A stretch of 64,000 nt of DNA from Apodospora peruviana (lineage: Eukaryota > Ascomycota > Sordariomycetes > Sordariales > Lasiosphaeriaceae): NCBI GenBank assembly GCA_033439685.1, contig JAUEDM010000006.1, positions 1,984,001 through 2,048,000 of the forward strand, given 5' to 3'. The translations under genes and the position numbers were made by a program. Positions 24,639 through 35,138 of the stretch are shown one piece after another. Under the pieces are notes generated by a model. That model had not been told where the DNA came from, ran no database searches, and saw only the letters and a list, made by a program, of their open reading frames with translations. Numbering within the stretch: position 1 is the stretch's first letter; each line of letters opens with the position of its first letter.

Positions 24639-25457
24639 CTGGATTATCGACCCTTTTGAGGCCTTGGAAAGAGGTGGATGATCTCACGGGTTATTTATGG
24701 AGTATTGAGGAAGTGATTGGTACTGGCTCTTTTTTTTTTCTTGCTTTTTTTCCTTTTTTTTTCAGGTTCTCTTGGCTGATTGTTTTTGGGAAGGAACCAT
24801 TGCCTAGTTTATTCCAACATGTGGGAGTTGAACATCATGTGAGGGATGATGTTGGGAAGGTACCTTGGGGAGGACAGGTTTGCTCCAGGAAGGACTAACT
24901 CCAGCTGGCGGAACAGCTTCTCCTACGCAATTAGAGTTGCACATTGAATTTTTAGTTTGACATTTCTCTCTAGGACTTTTTTACGATTCAGTTAAAACTG
25001 TTTCAGACTACCATATCATGTTAATTATAGAGACAATGTATCTCACCGAGACACCATCATTTATTCGCAAGCGGATGTTTGCACGCACATCATTATACGT
25101 TGCAAATCTCGATAGGCTGTATTATTCAGAAACGTGCGTCACGGTTCCAGCTGTATCAACTCTTCATCAATGGTCGTAGAATCTCGGAATGCGATCGTAA
25201 GGAAAGAGGATGTGAACGGCTCTGACTCCGACCTAGACTTATGACAGAGGTAAAGCAACATATACTGTTATTCATGAGGGCTATTATCAACACGGTTTGA
25301 ATCGATTGAACACAGCATGTTCTTCCCCATGATCGACACATCTGCTCTTATGCCCGGTTCTATAAATTAAGTGCTAAAAATCTACGTTCGATTTCCTTCC
25401 TCAAACTTTCTGTTAACCTTGCATCCACTACCTCTCCCTTCGCAGCCACTAATCACA
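24639..25457. other. Intergenic region
   Basis: Contains a T-rich tract at ~24729-24763 and no supported gene. Confidence 0.45.
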
Positions 25458-25781
25458 ATGGGCAGGTCAAAAAAGCGAGACCGGGTCCCTAAAACGGCAT
25501 GTTCTTCAACCGGTCTTCACGAAGGTGACTCTGTGGAGTCTTATGACGAGCAGAAACAAAAGCCAGCCAGCAGAATATTGGCCAACGATACGAAGCAGCT
25601 AACTTCTGAGGAGCATTAGCCAGCTAGCAGAGTATGGACCAGCGAAGAGAAGCAGCTAATTTTCGAGTACAGCAGCTGCACTGGATTGATAAGCAGGTGG
25701 TCGATCGTCGCTGGGGACTTGCACAGCGCGACACCGACGGCACAGCCTTGCACGACAGCTCAAAGGCCTGAGGACCAATGA
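25458..25781 (+). CDS. Possible Myb/SANT-like mini-gene (spliced or broken)
   Basis: ATG at 25458 (ATCACAATGGGC) opens a 53-aa frame beginning MGRSKKRDRVPK and ending at TAG 25617-25619. The same frame continues past the TAG to 25781 with VWTSEEKQLIFEYSS and RWSIVAGDL. The W-x20-W spacing and following W..VAGDL resemble a Myb/SANT motif. If 25533-25619 is an intron (weak GTGGAG donor, good AGCTAAC branch point, CATTAG acceptor) the product is 78 aa; otherwise the frame is interrupted. The sequences on either side of the TAG are imperfect copies of one another. No homologue identified. Confidence 0.35.
25563..25665. repeat. Imperfect ~55 bp tandem duplication
   Basis: Unit 1 (from ~25563: CCAGCCAGCAGAATATTGG through GAAGCAGCTAACTTCTGAG) and unit 2 (from ~25620: CCAGCTAGCAGAGTATGG through GAAGCAGCTAATTTTCGAG) align along their length with scattered substitutions. 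The TAG lies at their boundary. Confidence 0.6.
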
Positions 25782-27434
25782 CGTGCAATGTTCAGTCGAT
25801 TTTCATAGCGGCTCTGAATATAGGCGTACGATGAGACATGAAAGCAGGACAAAAGCCGATTTGCATGAACAAATTGATCAGTCATTGGGAGAGACCATGT
25901 CAGTAAGGAGCGGAGAAGGCTGTCTGTTGATTTTCTCTCTCTTATTAAACTCATGACCCAAGGTTGAATTATTTGAAGTAGTGAGAAGGTAGATGGTGCG
26001 TCAGGCAGTCACTGTAGTTGAACAAGTGAATCAACTCTATTTCTATCCTGTTTGCCGATGGTAATCCAAGACTTGCGGCCAACCCTTGCATGTAAATGAG
26101 CGACATGTCTACAGATCGCAGATCATTGTAAATCCTCGGCACCAGGCCCTTTTGCGTGGTTTGGGGGCGGGGCAGAGAGCCGAATCATCAAGAAGAACGA
26201 CAAAATATTAACAAAATGATGAAAGATTGGAAAGATGCTCGAGCAGGTAAACGTCTTGTAAGCATCATCCGTTGTCATGGGCAAGGCAAGCACATCTGAT
26301 GTGTCAAGGCGATCAATCTGCTGTGCAAGTCTGCAAGATGCGGCGATGCGCTTGCTGTGGGAAGTACTACTTGCAAGTGCCCCACCCGCTTCATAGCAGA
26401 ATATAATGAAACATTGAAATAGATGAGGTACCCGCCAAGTCCTTCTCACGATTGGCCACCCCCCTGCACCCGTTTCGTTTCAAAAGCACGAGCCACTTTA
26501 GCGTGGCTGCAGTGGCTGCGTGTGTCTCCTGCGCCAGGTGCACCTACCGCACGCCAACGTTACAATGTTGGCCAATTGAACTCGCTGGCTTCGCATCTTT
26601 CGAAAGTCTCTCCTGATTCTAACTGCAACTCCTGATATTTTCTTGTTTTCTTCAGTCCAAAGTAGCGAGAGATATTCAGAAAGAAAAGTGGCATGTCTTA
26701 CAGTAGATCATGATAACATATCCGCAGTGATAGCTGATTGGCTTACCCCTGAAATCTTTGAAGTCCAGGAAAAGGGGGGCGGGGATGCTGGCAACTGCCA
26801 GTCAATCTCTTCTGGCCGTGCTTCCGCGCAGTGAAACCGTGGCCTGTTATACCTCCGAGGCTCTGGATTTAATTGGATTGTTATGGATAAGGTAAGTATC
26901 TATTCTGTAAACCGTACGGGATGGACTTTTTCGGCCAGCTTACCTGGTATCCGTACTCCGTACCGTTTATTATTAGCGTACAGAATATTCGCCGCTGGGG
27001 TCCTTGCTCACCTCCTGCCGCTGTTGCGGCGCCGAGTCCGCACCCCGATTTTATTAGTTAACTTACAGGGCCCCATCGGCCTCAGACCCCGACCTCAATT
27101 CTAGAAAGGGAGGTGCAGACAGTAACCAGGCAAGCACGCAGCCGACTCGGCATTTGACCATCCTCGACTTCCTCGGATTCCACCTTCAAGCACGGCGTCT
27201 TTGCTATTTTCTCATCCACATTTCCCACCGACAATCGCCCAGTGACGCTGCAGCGCTACATCAAATCCAACCCTATCGGTCCAACGTCCATGGCCAGATA
27301 GCTGGACGCCTGCGAGCACCACAATCCCCTCGAGCGACGGACGCCGGCTTGCCTCCTCTTGCGCATCTTTCTTCCACCAGCACAGTAGTTCAGGGCTGGA
27401 GTTGGGCTAGGCGAGGCCGAGGCAGAAGGAAACC
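25782..27434. other. Intergenic region upstream of GYP5
   Basis: 1.65 kb with no supported gene. It includes a TACTCCGTACC motif at ~26953-26963. The last ~300 bp are C-rich and CT-rich and are likely 5' UTR and promoter of GYP5. Confidence 0.45.
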
Positions 27435-30329
27435 ATGTCCGCACTTGCGGAGGCTCCCGCAACGGAGCCCCAAGAAAAGGAGACGCAAGTAACTTTGGGG
27501 ACACAAGACTTAGAGGAAGAAGGCCAGAGGTCACCGACCGATTTATCTGACAAGGAAACTGTACGTGCTCCGTCCTCGTATCTTCCTCGACATATCTGGC
27601 TCTAATGCACCTGGTCGCACCATCAAATGTCACGAGCCGTTGTGTAACCAAGCCACCGCAGCCGCTAACCCATCACCATTCCTCTACAGGACACCTTTGA
27701 AGATGCTGTCGACACCGGCTCCATACGATCGCTGACGAAACGAAAGGCGTCACTCAATCGCCAGACATCCGAAGAAAATGCCGACTCGGACGTCGATGAC
27801 GAAGTACCTCCACCAGTACCAGAGCAGGTTGATGGGGCGGAAGCAGTGAATGAAACCCCAGAGGAGAAGGCACTACACCGGCAGTCTATTTCCCAAGCCT
27901 CCGATGTTTCTCTCGATAATGTGAACCTCGATGACGACGCTGCTGCTGCTGCGCAAAGTATCAAGTCGCCAGAGCTACCCCCTCGAGCGCTAGAAGTTTC
28001 GACGAGGGAGGCAGACAAAGGGGTAGTCCCGAAGGAGGCCTCGGCAAAGAAAATGTCTTTCAGTGGCATAACAAATGCTTTGCCCGCGATGCCATGGTCA
28101 CCCCCGGCTGGTGACTCCCACTCCAGGAGCCCGTCAACTACCGTCGCTCCGGCTACTGCTGCACCTCACCTCCCGCCTCCACCCGTTAGCAGAAAACTAA
28201 CCAGCCCCTTCTCATGGCTTTCAAGAAACTCTTCAAAAGACCAAGCTGTCGTGCCACCCGCGGCGGTTTCGCCGAGGAGGAATACGGCCAGCTCAGTCGC
28301 CACCATGTCGAGTAACCCAGAAATGATGCTCGGTAAACTGGACGAGGAGAAGGACGGCGAGGCCAAGGGTGGTAAAACCCGACCAAGAAACAGCAGCCTA
28401 AAGGACCGCTTCAAGCAACTGCGAATGAGGGATGAGGCTGGTATTCAGGTTCCAGTAGGGGAGGACGATAAGACCGGAGGTGACGATAAGGCGACCCTCG
28501 CGGTACAACCTCCCCCATCGCCGCTTCCAAGCCCGAGTCGGACTCTTGCTCCTGGAACAGCATCAGGTGCTAATGTCGGCCCGTCTACCCACCCAGAAAC
28601 TCCCGTGAATTGGGATCTCTGGCAGTCAGTGGTCTATGAGGGGCCTGCTGCTGTGGCTCGAACGAGCTCCGAGGAGTTAAATAAGGCCATCGCGACTGGT
28701 ATTCCGAGTGCCATCCGTGGTGTTATCTGGCAAGTCTTGGCTCAAAGCAAGAACGAGGAATTGGAAAATGTCTACCGGGATCTCGTCGCCAGGGGGACCG
28801 ACAAGGAAAAGGACAGGCAGAGCAATGGAGCATCAATAAGCGCAGCCAGCAATACAGGGGGCAAGGATTCACCATCCTCCTCCGCTTCTTCGGTTCATTC
28901 TGAGAAGTCCGGCCCCAATGGAAACCGGGCCCCATCCCCCACAGATAAGGACTCGGATTCCTTCTTGAGGGCACAGGCCGTCGCCGCGGCAGATCGCAAG
29001 AAGAAGGATAAGGAGGATATGGTGATGCTGCAGAAGCTCGAGAAGACTATCAAGAGGGACCTAGGGGCGAGGACAAGCTTCTCCAAATTTGCCGCTGCTC
29101 AGGGGCTTCAGGAGGGCCTCTTTGGCGTCTGCAAGGCATATGCTCTGTTCGACGAGGGCGTGGGCTACGCCCAGGGCATGAACTTCTTGGTCATGCCCAT
29201 TTTATTCAATGTGAGCTTGGCAGTGACGGCTCGTGATCGGCAAGTTACTGACTGGTCTGACAGATGCCGGAAGAAGAAGCGTTCTGTCTTCTCGTGCGGT
29301 TAATGAACCAGTATCACCTACGTGACCTCTTCATCCAGGACATGCCTGGCCTCCATATGCATCTTTACCAATTTGAACGGCTTCTCGAAGATCTTGAGCC
29401 GGCTCTCTACTGCCATCTACACAGGAAGGGCATCTCTCCCCACCTCTACGCCACACAATGGTTCCTAACCCTCTTCGCCTACCGATTCCCACTCCAGCTT
29501 GTCCTTCGGATATACGACTTGATCTTCTCCGAGGGTCTCTCCGCCATTCTCAAATTCGGCATTGTTCTCATGCAGAAAAACGCCGCCACCCTTCTTTCCA
29601 TGTCTGACATGTCGCAGTTGACCGTCTTCCTAAAAGACCGGCTCTTCGACGTTTACATTGACGCCTCGCCATCTTCAAACTCAATACTCGAGAACGGCTT
29701 CTTTGGCAGCAGCTCCAGCAGCATCGACAAGGAAGTCTACCGCGCAGATCAGCTGGTTCTCGATGCGTGCGCGGTCAAGATCACGCCTGAGCTACTGAAG
29801 TCGTATGCCGCTGAATGGGAGGAGAAGACGCGAGCTGAGAAGGAGCGCGAGGCAGAGCTCGACCATTTGAGGTCGTCCAATGCGAACTACGCAATTAGGA
29901 TGCGGCGGCTGGAGGAGCGGATAGAAGCTGTAGACCACGAGCAGGCGGCCCTGGCGACGGATCTGGTTCATCACAAGGTTGAAAACGAGGAGCTCAAGGA
30001 CGAGAACGAGAGCCTCAAGGGCCAAGTGCGGGAGCTACGGGTAGTGATTGCCCAACAACCAGCGGAAATCGAGCAAAAGTGGCAGCTGGAACGCGACGAC
30101 CTGATGAAACGGAATGCAAAGGTGCATGAAGATAATCAGAGGCTGGAGAAGGAGTTGTCGGAACTCGAAGAGGAGCTGGTACAGACCAAGATGCGCTATG
30201 CCGAGGTGGGTTTATTTAACACGTATATGTCTGACACCACACACGGCTAACATCAAGTTTCTTTAGATTAATTCTCAACATGAGACCCTTACACAAAAAT
30301 GGAATGAACTTAAGCGCCAATTCGCATGA
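27435..30329 (+). CDS. gyp5: GYP5-like Rab GTPase-activating protein (TBC domain)
   Basis: CDS join(27435..27560, 27690..29210, 29264..30205, 30267..30329), 883 aa, all phases closing. It should stimulate GTP hydrolysis on Ypt/Rab proteins in exocytic and Golgi traffic. The N-terminal ~290 residues are acidic, Ser/Pro-rich and disordered. The TBC domain starts at WDLWQSVVYEG and IATGIPSAIRGVIWQVL. Both catalytic fingers are intact: IKRDLGARTSF (IxxDxxRT Arg finger) and GVGYAQGMN (YxQ Gln finger). It continues with MPEEEAFCLLVRLMNQY and YATQWFLTLFAYRFPLQLVL. About 85 mostly low-complexity residues are inserted between the first TBC helices and the Arg finger. A long C-terminal coiled coil (~720-883) follows, as in Gyp5/Gyl1. 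Intron 2 splits the TBC domain just after the Gln finger. Confidence 0.93.
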
Positions 30330-30790
30330 TGTTAACCGGACGGCCACACTACTCTACCCATTGAATATTCCATTGTTGACAGGTTATTTATTTTCCCGAG
30401 TTTTTGTTGTAACCGGCATCGAGTGGGGAAGAGCGTCAAGGCAAACAGGCATAGGTAATCATGAGAGGAATAAAAGAGAAACGGGTGTTTTTAATATGAA
30501 CGACTTGCATTCAAGGGTTTCTTTTTTCTCTACCTTCAATGTATTTCGTTTATGAACAAGCCCTTTTGCATCTTGCTTTTTGCTCTGTTGTTGCTTTGCT
30601 AGAGTGCTACTATTAAGTGTATGAATTGCATGTTTTATGCTCTTTTACTTGTTTAAGAGCTCAAGACCAGGGTTGGCTAATAAATTATCGAACTCAAATT
30701 CGAGGTCCTGTCACAAGTCAGACAGATATACGGTTGATGTTGAATCAAGCCGCCACTTGTTACAAGTCCCCGCCTCATCGTCCAATTCTA

Positions 30791-31870
30791 TCAATGACGA
30801 GTGCAGATGCCGTTCCACGCGCTCGGGTTGGCTGGGCTAATGCCGCCTGGGACGACCTTGTTGTAAAGGGCGATGACCGTCACTTGGGCAAAGTTCTCGA
30901 CTTGGCCTTCGTGTGTCATGGTCAGTACTTATTCTAACTGCTGTTGGTTGAAGAATGAAGTTTCGATGAACTTATTGGTATCGGCATAGCTATCCGAGAT
31001 GACGGGATCCGCGTTTGTAGGCGTTGAGCCAAGCTGACGTGCTGGATAAGTAGTTGCCGGTCGGACCGTTGTGCCAGTCGATGAAGTGCGCCGTCTCGTG
31101 CACCCATAGCGTCTGCTTCTGTGGCTCGCGAACGTTGCCGTAATAGACCGAGTCTCCAGTGCTGGGGCTGCAGCACACAACACAAGCCGTCGGAAACTTT
31201 GGTCGATAATCAAAAAGGGGCACTTACTATGTCTCAGCGCTTGTGGTTCCGGGAAGAGCTGCTCGCACGATGGGATATTATCAGTTGAATGTACACACAC
31301 ACACACACAAGCGATGCTGGCAATCATCAGCACTGTCAGCCAGAACAGATATTCATACCAACGACATGGCAGATATAGTTTCTCATCCTCACCGGCATAC
31401 GGCCAAAGCGGTAAAGCATGTCGATCTGGCTCACGGGAGAATCCTTGTGTCTGCAAAAGATCTACACCTATTATTATAATGTCAATGTGTTTGTCAGTGA
31501 GTACCTGAGAGGATGGGAGAAGAGTGGTAAACGTAATGCCTGGACATGTCAGAATTTACATCGGAGCAGTCGGTGTAATGGATATTGAACACGGTCAGAT
31601 CGTACGGGCTGAAGCCCACGCCCTCGGCTACAGCCTTGCACTTTTGGGGTATATCTGTGTGTACAGATTAACTTGGCAGAACGATCAGATAGGCTGGATT
31701 GGATGTCCGGGAAATACTCACATCCCCATTCCCACGCATCGTTGGTTGACTGAGTCGGCGTGAGTGCGTTCATCAAGTTCTGCTCGAGGGGAGGGAAGGG
31801 AGGCGAGATGAGCGGCTTGCCTAGATCGCCTTTGGCCTGCCGGCTAAGGAGAAGAATGAGTCAGGCCAGT
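30791..31870 (-). pseudogene. con-13-like (conidiation-specific protein 13 family) gene, apparently frameshifted
   Basis: Spliced segments read in order as a con-13 protein: DAWEWG (exon to 31722), YIPQKCKAVAEGVGFSPYDL (31560-31654), IFCRHKDSPV...FGRMPVRMRNY (31359-31461), AALPGTTSAET (31228-31261), then an HExxH-like LWVHETAHFIDWH (from 31167). Inside that exon the frame breaks at ~31013-31016: WLNAY and NADPVISDSYADTN are one base apart (AAA run). The last segment (30791-30906, VENFAQVTVIALYNKVVPGG, stop CTRH) cannot be joined in phase either. No signal peptide can be built at the N-terminus. Family recognised from remembered motifs. Likely a recent pseudogene, or two assembly indels. Confidence 0.55.
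31293..31309. repeat. (CA)n microsatellite
   Basis: An ACACACAC run inside the third intron of the con-13-like gene. Confidence 0.7.
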
Positions 31871-33116
31871 AACCCAGGGGGCTACGCGAAGAAATGAGGT
31901 TGGCATCATGTTGGCTACCTGTGAAAGGAGTTTCTGGTCTGCTGGAGAAGAGACAACATTCCCGGCGAGACATCTCTCCCCTTTATATGCAAGAAAACAC
32001 AGCCTTCAACAGCTGCCTTTCTGCTCATTTACTCATCTGATCTTACTGTCCTTACGCTCCATTCGGACGGAGGTACTTCGTATTCCCGGTGCTTCCTTGC
32101 TGGGTAGCTGATAAAGGCAACATTTCCTCCTCTCCGGAAGCCTGTCGAGGCTGTACGGGCATATACTTCACCGCGCGTTTAGCAGGTTGCCTCGTTAGCG
32201 CGTTGCCAAGAGTTGTTGATGCCCCTTAGAGGAATCTATCCCGATTTGACAGCCCCTGAATCGTCCGCCTTTACGACTCCCGGAGGCTTATTCGCTATTA
32301 TGAACAGAGAAGGACAACAACCCACAAAAGCTGCAGCTTGCCTGGCTTACAGAAACAAGTATATTACGACGTCAGGCTGACAGATTCCCTAGAGATGGTA
32401 GCATTCTATCAGGCTGTAGTCAGCCTCCTGGTATGGCTCGCTCGCTCAGCCTGTACCATGAAGTCAGACGTCGTGGACAAAAGCATACATACACTTGGTA
32501 CATTTCTGTGGTTTGTGAGTTGCCAATAGTACAACTGGCACGCTTATATGAATGACGAGATGGAGAAGCCAACCGTAGGTCAGTACTCTACAACGCGAGA
32601 TCGGATAAGCAAACCAACCGAATATGTCCTCGCAGGGTCAACTCGACGGAAAGTTGACAAGGCAACAGGAGCTATGAAGGCAGTGATACTAGACCTGTCT
32701 GGCTCTCGTGATTCCCCGTATGATATCTTCATAATCAGAGATCGAAGGCACTCACAAACAGGACAACCTTCACAGCCCACATGTAAACACAACGAAGGCC
32801 TAGATGTCACTGTCAAGTCTGCATTGGTTGGGGCAGCTGCATTGAGATGGTATCCGTTTTTCCATTGCCCTATAAACCCCCTTGCCAAGCCTGTTACCGG
32901 TCATGATGAATGTGATGAAGCAACTGGAAAATGAATCTGCATTGGCCGCATATATTCCTCTTTTCGTCCGCAGAACCACCAACTCAAAATATGTTGGGAG
33001 ACATTGCAAGCATAAAAAAAGAAATTTCCCTTTTAACACCTTTTGACGAAAAGCCAATGCGAGCCCCTGCTCAACCCATCTTCTTCCCAACCACACAACG
33101 ACACGCCTTGCACCAT
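31871..33116. other. Intergenic region between con-13-like gene and rps8
   Basis: Holds a TATA-like GCATATAAAG (minus strand, 31981-31990) suited to the con-13-like promoter, and the rps8 3' UTR at its far end. A 128-codon plus-strand ORF at 32548-32934 has no recognisable features. Confidence 0.45.
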
Positions 33117-34025
33117 CTACTTGTGGAGCTTGCGCTGGTAGAAAGCCAACTCCTCACCCTCGAGGATGTATCCGTCGCAGCGGCCGGACTGGCCGGGACG
33201 GCTGGAGATGACGGCGTACAGGCGACCGGCCTCGAACTGCTTCTCGATGGCGCCCTCAACCTTGCCGGACGCGGCAAAGCGAGCAGCCTGCTTGGTCTCG
33301 ACGCTCTTGCTCTTCTTCACCTCCTCGACAGTCTGGCCCTGCTTCTGCTGGCGACGACGGCCAAGCTGCTGGCCGTAGTGGGCCTCGTACCACTGACGGA
33401 AAGGAGCGGCATCGATCTGGACGACGGCGGACTTGGTGAGGGTGTTGGTACGGACAAGCTCGTTGTTGGAAGGATGGTCTGGCATTTACAATGTCAGCAC
33501 ATTTCTCTAGGCAAAAACCACAGGAAATAATACGCACATGCGACCGCAATGACACGGGTCTTGCGAGTGCAGCCCTCGGAGGCCCACGCAAAGTTACCGG
33601 AGTCGAGACGCAGAGCACGGTACTTGTGGTTGCCGCCGCGGGTCCGGACGACGTGAATACGCTTCGCACCGATACGGGTGTTGGCAGGCTGGCGGCCCGC
33701 CTCGAAGGCTCTCTTCTTCCCTGCCGCGCTGTTAGAAATATTCTTTCTATTGCGTGTCACAGGCTCAGAACGCAATGGTTTCGGTCACACCTGCAAATCA
33801 ACCATGGCTGATTGACTGCAAAGACCTACTGCCAAGCGGACCTTCGAGTATTATATTGTTATGGGTAAAAGACGAGGATTATTAGGACATACGGTAGTAA
33901 CTGCAGGCAAGAACAAAAGTTAGCTATGACGCCCAGCAACATAAGGGCTGAGGAAAGGGGAGAACTTGCGCTCGCTTGGCACCGGTGGCGGCGCGCTTGT
34001 GCCGAGAGTCGCGTGAGATACCCAT
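33117..34025 (-). CDS. rps8: 40S ribosomal protein eS8
   Basis: CDS complement(join(33117..33478, 33538..33720, 33893..33900, 33970..34025)), 202 aa, the usual length. It starts MGISRDSRHKRAATGAKRA, continues YYRKKRAFEAGRQPANTRIG, TRGGNHKYRALRLDSGNFAW and TRVIAVAYHPSNNELVRTN, and ends AFYQRKLHK. The conserved ARGININE-rich N-terminus can only be rebuilt with an 8-nt microexon (33893-33900, TTACTACC) giving ...KRA-Y-Y-RKKR. The first intron (33901-33969) must start at GCAAGT, a GC-AG junction; using the nearby GT shifts the frame. Introns 2 and 3 are GT-AG (172 and 59 nt). A structural component of the small subunit, near-universal in eukaryotes. Confidence 0.95.
33893..33900 (-). other. rps8: 8-nt microexon of rps8
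   Basis: TTACTACC, flanked by CTGCAG acceptor and GTATGT donor. It supplies the end of an Ala codon, two Tyr codons and the first base of the Arg codon. Confidence 0.85.
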
Positions 34026-35138
34026 TTTTGTCGGACTCTGAAGCAAGAGGTTAGCTGATTGAGCCCCGCGATCGATTTTTGAGGACGAATTTCGGTGTTG
34101 AGTCGGGAGGGCGTCGACGGAGGACGAGCAAGAGCGTCGATTTCGTTCCGAACCGTCCTGACCGTCTATACCCGTCGAGACGTACGTGCTTCTGTGTGTT
34201 GGAAGGAATCGGGCGTGAATTTACTAACCTGGTTGTCGTCGTTGACTTGTGCGGTTGCGAGGTTGATGGGTGGTTCTGGGCAAATGGATTTTGCAAAATG
34301 TGGGCGACAAAAATTCGGGACCAAGTTGCGGCGGAGCCGAATTGCCGTGGAGCCCTAGTGGAGAAGGTACCGAACATTAAGTAATCCGTACCTTCGTACC
34401 CAGCACGGGCCACTCTTTACCACCGGCCAACGCTCAGCTTTTCCAGCTGCTTTGCAGCCGCATGTGGTTCGAGCTTATCGATACCAGAAACAATGCAGCT
34501 TTCTCGATAACAAACAATGCACTAAAGGGGGTCATCAGGTAGGCCTACGACGGGCGATCAGGGGCATCAGAATACAAAGTGTGTACTCCGTAGAATCCCA
34601 ACCGATATTCACAGAACAAGAAGTAAAAACAACGACACTCAGTCAGGAGCGAACATAAAAATATAGCTAATCCCTTCTGCCATAATGCGCTACCTATCTC
34701 TTTCCTATCAATTAAAGCAGAAATCCGCATCGTCTCAGAGGACATGGTGGACAAGAGAAAGCGACCTGCACTTCGCTTTCCCTCGCACCCCCATTCCTCG
34801 CTACCAGACGCAGAAGCTCGACCTGTGCAAAGCTACTCTACAAATGACAAAAGTATACAGTTTACTGAGTGATGTCCCCGCTTTATCCCCATCGTGTCCC
34901 TGGAAAATGTCAAGAATACCAATACAAAGCGGCCCGTCTTTATGATGTTGAACCTCCTGGGGTTAGGGCATTTTATGCCCTCCCTCCCCCCCGGATCAAG
35001 TATAGTATACTTGTATACCATGCATCCTCCGCCCGTGCCAATTTTCAACACCGCCTGTCCATTCCAATGCAAGAAATACAAACTGACGCTGATGCCACAT
35101 CCGCCGCTGTCCACGTGCTTCGATTGTGCGTAGATATT
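34026..35138. other. Intergenic region: rps8 promoter and tom1 3' UTR
   Basis: About 1.1 kb. The first part is the rps8 leader and promoter, the last part the tom1 3' UTR. A TACTCCGTAG word lies at ~34572-34581. No gene supported. Confidence 0.45.

Noticed and set aside
24729..24763. T-rich tract as a possible retroposon tail
   Set aside because: No target-site duplication and no coding or SINE-like body next to it; mononucleotide tracts are common here.
32548..32934. 128-codon plus-strand ORF between con-13-like gene and rps8
   Set aside because: No domain and poor start context; it overlaps the rps8 downstream region.
34051..34413. 120-codon minus-strand ORF upstream of rps8
   Set aside because: Lies in the rps8 promoter and leader, with no protein-like features.
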